DNA of 64,000 nt from Sitta carolinensis. Its lineage: Eukaryota > Chordata > Aves > Passeriformes > Sittidae. How positions within the stretch are numbered: position 1 is the first letter of the stretch; each line of letters starts with the position of its first letter. Positions 57,396-64,000 of this stretch are shown one piece after another. Where the stretch lies: NCBI GenBank assembly GCA_032173965.1, contig CM063299.1:372001-436000 (forward strand). Reading direction: 5' to 3'. The notes under the pieces were generated by a model. That model saw nothing but the letters and a program-made list of their open reading frames with translations, did no database searches and was not told the origin of the DNA. The position numbers and the translations under genes were made by a program.

Positions 57396-57626
57396 GTGCG
57401 GGAAGTGGTAAAAGCCGCGCAGGGCCCGTGTCCGGGGCTGTGCCGAGGGGAGCCCTGGCTGCGCTCCCGTCCCGAGGCCGTGGCACGCTCTGCCCCTCTG
57501 TCCGTGCTCCGCGGGAGCGAGGACAGCGAGTCCTCGCAGCCCGAGTCCCTGCGAGTCCCGCGGCGGGCCGACTGCTGCTCAGCTTGTGCAGATGCTGCGC
57601 CGGAGATTGGCGACTGCAGCCTGAGG
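57396..57626 (+). other. Exon-like CpG-rich segment
   Basis: 231 bases of high GC with many CpGs in an AT-rich setting, bounded by an acceptor-like CCTTTATAG and a donor-like CTGAG|GTATGC. The frame starting GTG CGG GAA is open through the whole segment. I do not recognise the product (it contains SEDSESSQPESLRVPRR). It may be an unannotated exon, an alternative upstream exon, or a chance CpG patch. Confidence 0.3.
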
Positions 57627-60600
57627 TATGCAGGGAGCCTGGTCAGTGCTTACTGGGAAGATGGCTTTAAATCTTACATGTCTTCTAAACAACAATGTAA
57701 CCCTGAGCAGAAATTCCTCCTGTTACAGCAAAATGAATGCTCTTTTCCTAACCTACAATCTGTTTAGCTGACATGCCTGCACCAGCTTTAATAAACTGAC
57801 AGTATCCCCCCCCTATTAAAAACAGCAACATTTTACAACAAATAGAGCTATTCAGAAATGTAAATGCTTTACCGATGCTCTATATTTTTTACATTTTAGG
57901 ATATTTGTTATAACCAGAAAATGAAAATTGTATTATAATTAGAAACTCTTGTTTCTCAGCACCATCATGAATACTACTGGTCTAGCTAGAGGGCTGAAAG
58001 GTAGAAATAGAAGTGTGCTGAGAACCCCATCAAATTCTAAAAAGCTAGTCCAGGTTTCTTTCCAACAGGACAGAATATTGCAGCTTCCCTACAAGGAGGA
58101 GGTAGGTGGCTCAAATGCTGTGTGATTCAGGGCTGTAAGAATGCACCACCACCAACCCATGCATGGATACTCACACACCCCGATCAAATTATATGTTTGA
58201 CACATTCTTAAACTGAACCTTTCTGCAAGCAATTACACACGTTAGTGATGCTGTGATTCAGTGTGGTGCTGGCTGATGATGAAACGCTGCTGCTCCACAT
58301 GGCACCAGGAAACAGCAGCCTTAGCTTTTTACCATTGGCTTCCCTCTGGAGAGCATCTGTAATGAACATTATCTTAAATGGTTGTGAAAGAGGACAACTT
58401 AAGAGACATCACCTGTTGCCGTAGGTATTTTCTAGTAAATGCACTGAAAATTGTAAATGGAAGAAAACTGAGATTTAAGCTTTTGTCAGACAGCAAAGAC
58501 ACGGACACGGGGTGGGACGGAGCTCGCTGAGGTGCGGGGGCTGCAGCCGCTGCCCGCGCAAGTGCAGCCTCGGGAGCTCCAAAGGACAGCGGCAGTGAAA
58601 GGGTTCCTTCAGAGGTACAGGAACACTGCAGCAGTCAGTCCCTTCTGGGTGCAACTGTGAGACCCAAGAGGGAGGGAAAGGGAAGGAAGAAGGAATATCT
58701 GTCCATTTTTGGAAAAGTTACAAATGTATAACACTGATGCACTGTGGTGTCCTGTGCTTCGTCCTCTCAGGAACCGCCTCTTCTTCGGGGCAAATCATTT
58801 CATGTCTCTTGAACACTTGTTAAAACTTTTCCAATGGCAGCATTATTCATTCATGTTTACGAAGTTTGGTTATATTTGTGTTTCAGTAAATGTCACCATG
58901 AAAGTAATATTATCAAGTATTGGAAAAAGTCTTTTCCCAAACCAGTGGCGAAGCTCTTGGTGACTGTGATGGAATTAACCACCCAACTGGTCTGCAATGT
59001 TTGTAGAGAACAGTGGATATGCCTCCACACTCTGCTGGCTGGAAAGCTCTCTCAGACATTTCATGTACTTCTGTTATTTGTTCTAAGCATCATTTAATGC
59101 CCTCAGTGACCTTATTATGTTTATATATATAATTAGAAAAAGATACATTTTAGGATGTGACATTTTTGGCCAGGTTAAAAAATGTACTTAATTAAAATTG
59201 CTTCAGAAAGGATTAATTGTCCCTGACTCTCCACTGGATTTTCTGTATTCATTCCAAATAGGAAATTCTATACAAATTTCATTAAACTAATGTGTATTAC
59301 CTTAAAAAATTGATAAAAGACTGAGTTCTATGGTTGTAAGAGCTCTCTATGAAAAAGGGAATAGAACTTTACCTCAAGGTAAAAAATCAGCATCCAACCA
59401 TGACATAAGAGTTTGCAGGCAAGACTTCCACTGGTGCCAGTTAGAGCTGTACTGAGAGGAGATTATAGTTATGTAATAGAATGTTTTAGTGAATAGTTTC
59501 ATAGTTCAATAAATTTTCTATAACTGGGAGAGGTGTGGGTCAGGGTGGGCTCTGAAGATGACAGGACAGGATTTTCACAGGGTTTACCCTTTATTTTACA
59601 CCAGTACTCCCTCTTACTTAGCCAGGAGTGATCCACAACTCTTAACTAGGAACAAGATGTCAGACTCGAATTATAAAAATTACAGTTGTGAGGTTCAGTT
59701 TGTTCTCATTTTAATCCATGGTGATATCCGTGGTTAGAAATGGTGTTAATAAATAATGACAATCTGTATTTGGAATTGAGAAGGCTTTCTAATTGAGAAT
59801 GATTTACTAATTCTTAAAAACATAGGAACGAACTCCTCTTTGCTTCATTTGCAGAGTCCCAGTAGATTTCCATTTGGCCTGGAGAGTTTTCTCTGTCCCC
59901 ATTTTCAGGCTTCATTGCCTTATCTGTATTCACTGCTTTATCTCCTATGGCATCTTCTTCATTATTAAGCAGGGTCTGAGAAGTAGAGATTGGATTAGAA
60001 CAATTTTGTCATCTTATGGCACAAGACAATACCAAGTATCTTGTAACATTTTTTACATACTGATAAAACAGATTTTTTGATATGAACTCTGTCTGACACA
60101 TCTGATCTGTACAGTCTTCTGATATGTTGTATTTGCAGAGCTACTTTGTGACTTTTCAAATACCTGCCAACTAAGAAATTTGCCTCTTTTAAGGACTTGT
60201 GCAGGGTGATGTAATGCAGCCAGGGATGTTGACCTGTATGTGAAAACTGACAACTGCATAAATAAGGAGCTCAAGTTTGCAAAGTTGTTTTTTTTTCCAT
60301 AGCAATATTTCCTAGGATTCTTTTTTCTCAGGACTTAGAATTAATCAGCCTGATAGTACACAACACAGCTGAAAGAAATACCCTTTGTTTTCTTTTAAGT
60401 TGCCAATGTAACCATAAATAACAACAAAAACAAAACCAAATCAGACAGTGTTGGGAAGGCTAACTGATTGACAATGTGCCAGAGTAATGGAGTTAGGTAA
60501 GGCTGTTAGGAAGCAATTGAATTATGGTAAGACAGTAATAACTACTATGGGAGTCTGGACTGTAAAATTTTCAGCCATAATACCTCAACAGACAGTTCTG

Positions 60601-63600
60601 AAAAATTTGCCTTTGTGGCACCTGCACATCTGTAGGAACAGGCATGTCCACTGCTGTGCGTGCCAGGATAGCAGCTCTGTCCTGCAGCACTTGTGTGTGC
60701 AGTTCCCATAGGTCACAGAGCTTCTGCTGCAGAGGCAGGAAGAAACTAGGCTAGGAGTTACTGTACTGAGTTGAAAAGAAAAAGTAAGTTATGAGGAATA
60801 AAAATGGACTCGTTTGGTAAAACTCCATCTCCTACCTTGTCCGTCTGCTCAGGAGACCTTCCCCTTTTGTTTTCAGGTGAGCAGAGCTGGGCTCTGTTTG
60901 CCAGCAGAGCTTTCAGAAGCGTTCTTTGAATGCAGAGAGATACCTGTAGGCAATTTCATCAACACAGCTTTCATTTTCATTTTCTTGAGAGAAAAAGACC
61001 AAACACTGAAAAAGGTAGTGATTGCATTTTAATAACCAAGAAATCAAGTAAGTTTCAAATGTCTAACAACAAATTCTCTGGGGAAAATAAACCAAAAGCA
61101 TTTTCACCTTCGGCCTGAGAGATCAGCCTACAGCGTGTGTAAGCTGACAGGTTCTGGGTTCACCATTAGGTACTTTGTACAAATCACCTTTTTTAATTCA
61201 GGGTGGTTTTCCCACAGGGGAGTCTTTCCATGCTCCAAGTTAATTATGTTTCTCTCTTCTCGAGTTTCTTTACTACCTAGAATTTTAAGCTAATGTATTC
61301 TATTTTAGGTTTTTAAAAGTGCTCAGTGCTATGATATCTGTGTAGTCATCTAAAAAAATATTATTAAAATCTAAATTCAGGGAAGTAGAGGACAGCTAGG
61401 GATCATGCTAGTTCTCAGAGAACATAGTATCTTTGGTCTGGCTAAAATAGTTGTCCTCAAGTAGTCCTGCTATGCATAATGTGTGCATTTTAAAGAGGTG
61501 AGTTAGTCCCTATGTTCTAGGAACAGACTTTGATAGTATTACCTTTCATTACTAACAAAACCGTATGAATTGGAGTGCACAGAACTATTCTGTGGCTGCC
61601 AGACCAGTTAAGGAAAAACAGTGTTTTACAGGACACTAAAACTGAGTTGCTTACAAGCACTCGTCTCCAGTTGGAGTAACTGAGACAGAGAGAGGCCACA
61701 TACTCTCCTAAAATAATGCCAGAAGCTGAGCTTTTGCAATAAATCCCTTGCCCCACAACTTCCATCAGCCTTATCCCCAGCTGTAAGTCTTCAAAGCCTG
61801 TTAGCAAACAGCAACAAGTGTTCTACTGACACCTAAGATGGGGAAAATAAAACACCAGCAGTGCTAAATGTCACACGTGGAAATGGCAATTGTACGTGTT
61901 CAGCAGCCCATTACCCACTAAAGATTAAATATAATGTGTGTCCTTGCTGGGGGGATGCATCACCAGTCAGAAAATGGAAAGCACTGAGCTCAGAGAGAGT
62001 GGAGCCCGCTGAACGTGTGGACAGGAGCCTGTGCCAGTGAGCTGTTACTTAATAACTTGGTAATTCAAGCTCACATACAGAGTCAGGGAGCACCAGGGAG
62101 CCTCTTGTAGCCCGACATTTAGAGGCCTGAAACTGAAAATCAACTAAAATTACTCATTTTTTTCTTTTTTTAATATTAGCTGTCCAGTGTTTATGTGAGC
62201 TCTGAGACATAAGGGGGAGCAAACTGGAGCTAAGCGTGGTTGTAAAGCCAGCATGGAGAAGTGAGGTCAGATAAGCAAGCAGGAACCTTTCTAGTGTCAG
62301 CCTTGAACAGTGAGGGCTCTGTAGTCCAGCAATGGCAGGCCACTGTCCCCAGGAGCAGGTACCCACACCACATGGAAGGTGCTGGAAATGCAGGGAGGCC
62401 AGCAGGTGCACTAAGAGCCAGGTGCACGGCAGTGTCCCAATGTCCCAAGGGAGCACTGGAGTGACCTGAGAGACAACTGCAGTGGTGACTGCAGAGGGGA
62501 GTGATGCTGCTCTGTGGGAAGAGGCTTCTGGAGGCAGGGGAGTTCCTTCAGTGTCTGCTGGTGGTTGTGGTTTGGCACGCATGTTCTTGACTCACCCATG
62601 CATTGGTGTGAAGATTGTCAGTAATTTGATTGGTAGGGGCTCACCAGGTAAAGGACAGTAAAGGCTGCTCAGGGGTACTCAGAGATGATGCTCATGCTGG
62701 TAAGGGCTCCCTAAAAAGCAGTAAGAGTTTCCTGAAATCTTCTCCAGCATGAATGCAGGAAAATCAATTGTCCAGCTGAAAAAAAAAAGGTTAAAAATAA
62801 TGTGAAGACAGCAACTTGATTAGTTTAACATTCATGCTTGCCTTAATATCTAAAATGCTTTCTATAAGCTTATGGAAAGCCCCCCTGCTCTGAATTCACT
62901 TGGAGCAGGTCCTTCAAAGTACAAATGAATCTTTGGTTTAAAGAAGGAACACCAATGAATACAGCCCAGCTCCAACCAGTGGTCGCATTTCTGTGCAAAG
63001 ATTTGATTAGTGAAGTACATTCTTTTCAGATCATTTGTAATGGATGTAAGAGCTTGATATTAGCTGCTTACTGTATCCTCAGACCAGCTTAAAACCACCG
63101 TGGAACCTCCTTATGGTACACTGGAAGAGGAGAAGAAAATGTGACGACTTGTACTAAGTCCTTTAAGATCTTGTAGTAAAAGTAATTTTCATGGAATTTG
63201 GGTTGTTTCTCTGAGTGTTGCAAACAGCACTCTACATTTGTACTGATTTATTTTTGTGCACTTCATTCTTCATTATCAATTGTCCTGCTTCTTGTGGAGT
63301 AATTTACATATATGCAAAATTATTAAAAAAATCAAAATTGTGGCCTTTCTCTCTACAATTTTGCAAGTGTTAATAATAGAACAGAGTGCAAGGCAAGTGG
63401 AGAATCATGCCTTCAGGCATGAGTCTGATGTCACAGCATTTTTGTCCAGTTCATTGTTTTGATGTTTTTCTTAATTTATCAGTATTTTTAGTAATTAGAA
63501 AAATACTCAACAAACTGTACCATTCAAAAAATTGTTGTGCAACTCAACAGCTAGTACACATTTTAGTCTGGAGTGTTGAGAATGATGGTGAGAAGCAAGA

Positions 63601-64000
63601 CAGGGTGGAGTGGGGGTGGGGAACTTGGAGTAATTCAAAGAAATTGGAGAGGAGACAAGTATCTCATTTTATTCCCATTTATCAATTAAGGCAGGATTCT
63701 GGGTTCATCCGTCATGGCAGACAGGGGGAAGGAAAGAGAGGAGGATGTGATGAGTTGGGTGTTTTTCTGTGAGCACAGCAGTTGTGATGGGAGAGGTGAG
63801 CACAGCAAAAGAGAGAAGGTGCTGTGGTATTCACAGAGAATGTCTGGGCAGGGCAGAGGGTCTGTTGTGCCCGTATTAGCCAGGTGGCCAGTTCCCTGCT
63901 CAGTCTGCCAGGGAGTTGTTCGTGAGCTCAGAGCCAGACAGGGTGCCAGGTGGTCAGATCCATCACTCAGCATCCAATTAACAATGATACTGTTTGGAGC
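57627..64000. other. Distal upstream region, no gene recognised
   Basis: 6.4 kb of mostly AT-rich single-copy DNA. A small GC-rich patch lies at about 58496-58580. No coding exon, RNA gene or mobile element that I can support. Confidence 0.6.

Overview
This window is vertebrate nuclear DNA, almost certainly from a bird. It carries two intron-rich genes that converge tail to tail: CLUH on the + strand and PAFAH1B1 (LIS1) on the - strand. This is the neighbour order I know from human 17p13.3. A CR1-type LINE 3' end in a PAFAH1B1 intron, short introns and GC-rich minisatellites point to birds. The sequence alone does not give the species.

Layout. Positions 1-895 are a GC-rich minisatellite, and 896-3973 is upstream or first-intron DNA of CLUH. 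CLUH coding exons run from 3974 to 23657 (25 exons in my model). From the ATG at 3997 they join without a frame break into exactly 1300 codons including the stop. The CLUH 3' UTR ends near 24.7 or 25.3 kb. About 1.6 kb of spacer follows, then the PAFAH1B1 3' UTR (about 26.9-30.39 kb, - strand). Ten PAFAH1B1 coding exons lie between 30390 and 38496 and join into exactly 411 codons, the 410-residue LIS1 protein plus stop. The 5' untranslated part of exon 2 reaches 38673. A 14.6 kb intron 1 holds two more GC-rich minisatellites (about 40.14-40.62 kb and 42.57-43.18 kb). The promoter is a CpG island at about 52.87-54.06 kb with NRF1-like and YY1-like motifs and two possible first-exon donors. From 54.06 kb to the end I recognise no gene.

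Function. CLUH is a cytosolic protein that binds mRNAs of nuclear-encoded mitochondrial proteins and keeps mitochondria distributed. LIS1 is a dimeric WD40 regulator of cytoplasmic dynein and the non-catalytic subunit of brain PAF acetylhydrolase 1B. They are adjacent but I see no operon-like link; each has its own promoter region and poly(A) sites.

Most notable observations: a GC-AG intron in CLUH; three upstream ORFs packed around the exon 1/2 junction of PAFAH1B1; two minisatellites 42 kb apart that share a 13-base core; a strong CTCF-like core in an isolated CpG-rich patch inside PAFAH1B1 intron 8; a diverged 43-base duplicated element in two PAFAH1B1 introns; and an exon-like CpG-rich segment at about 57.4 kb. 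I found no clearly new biological system.
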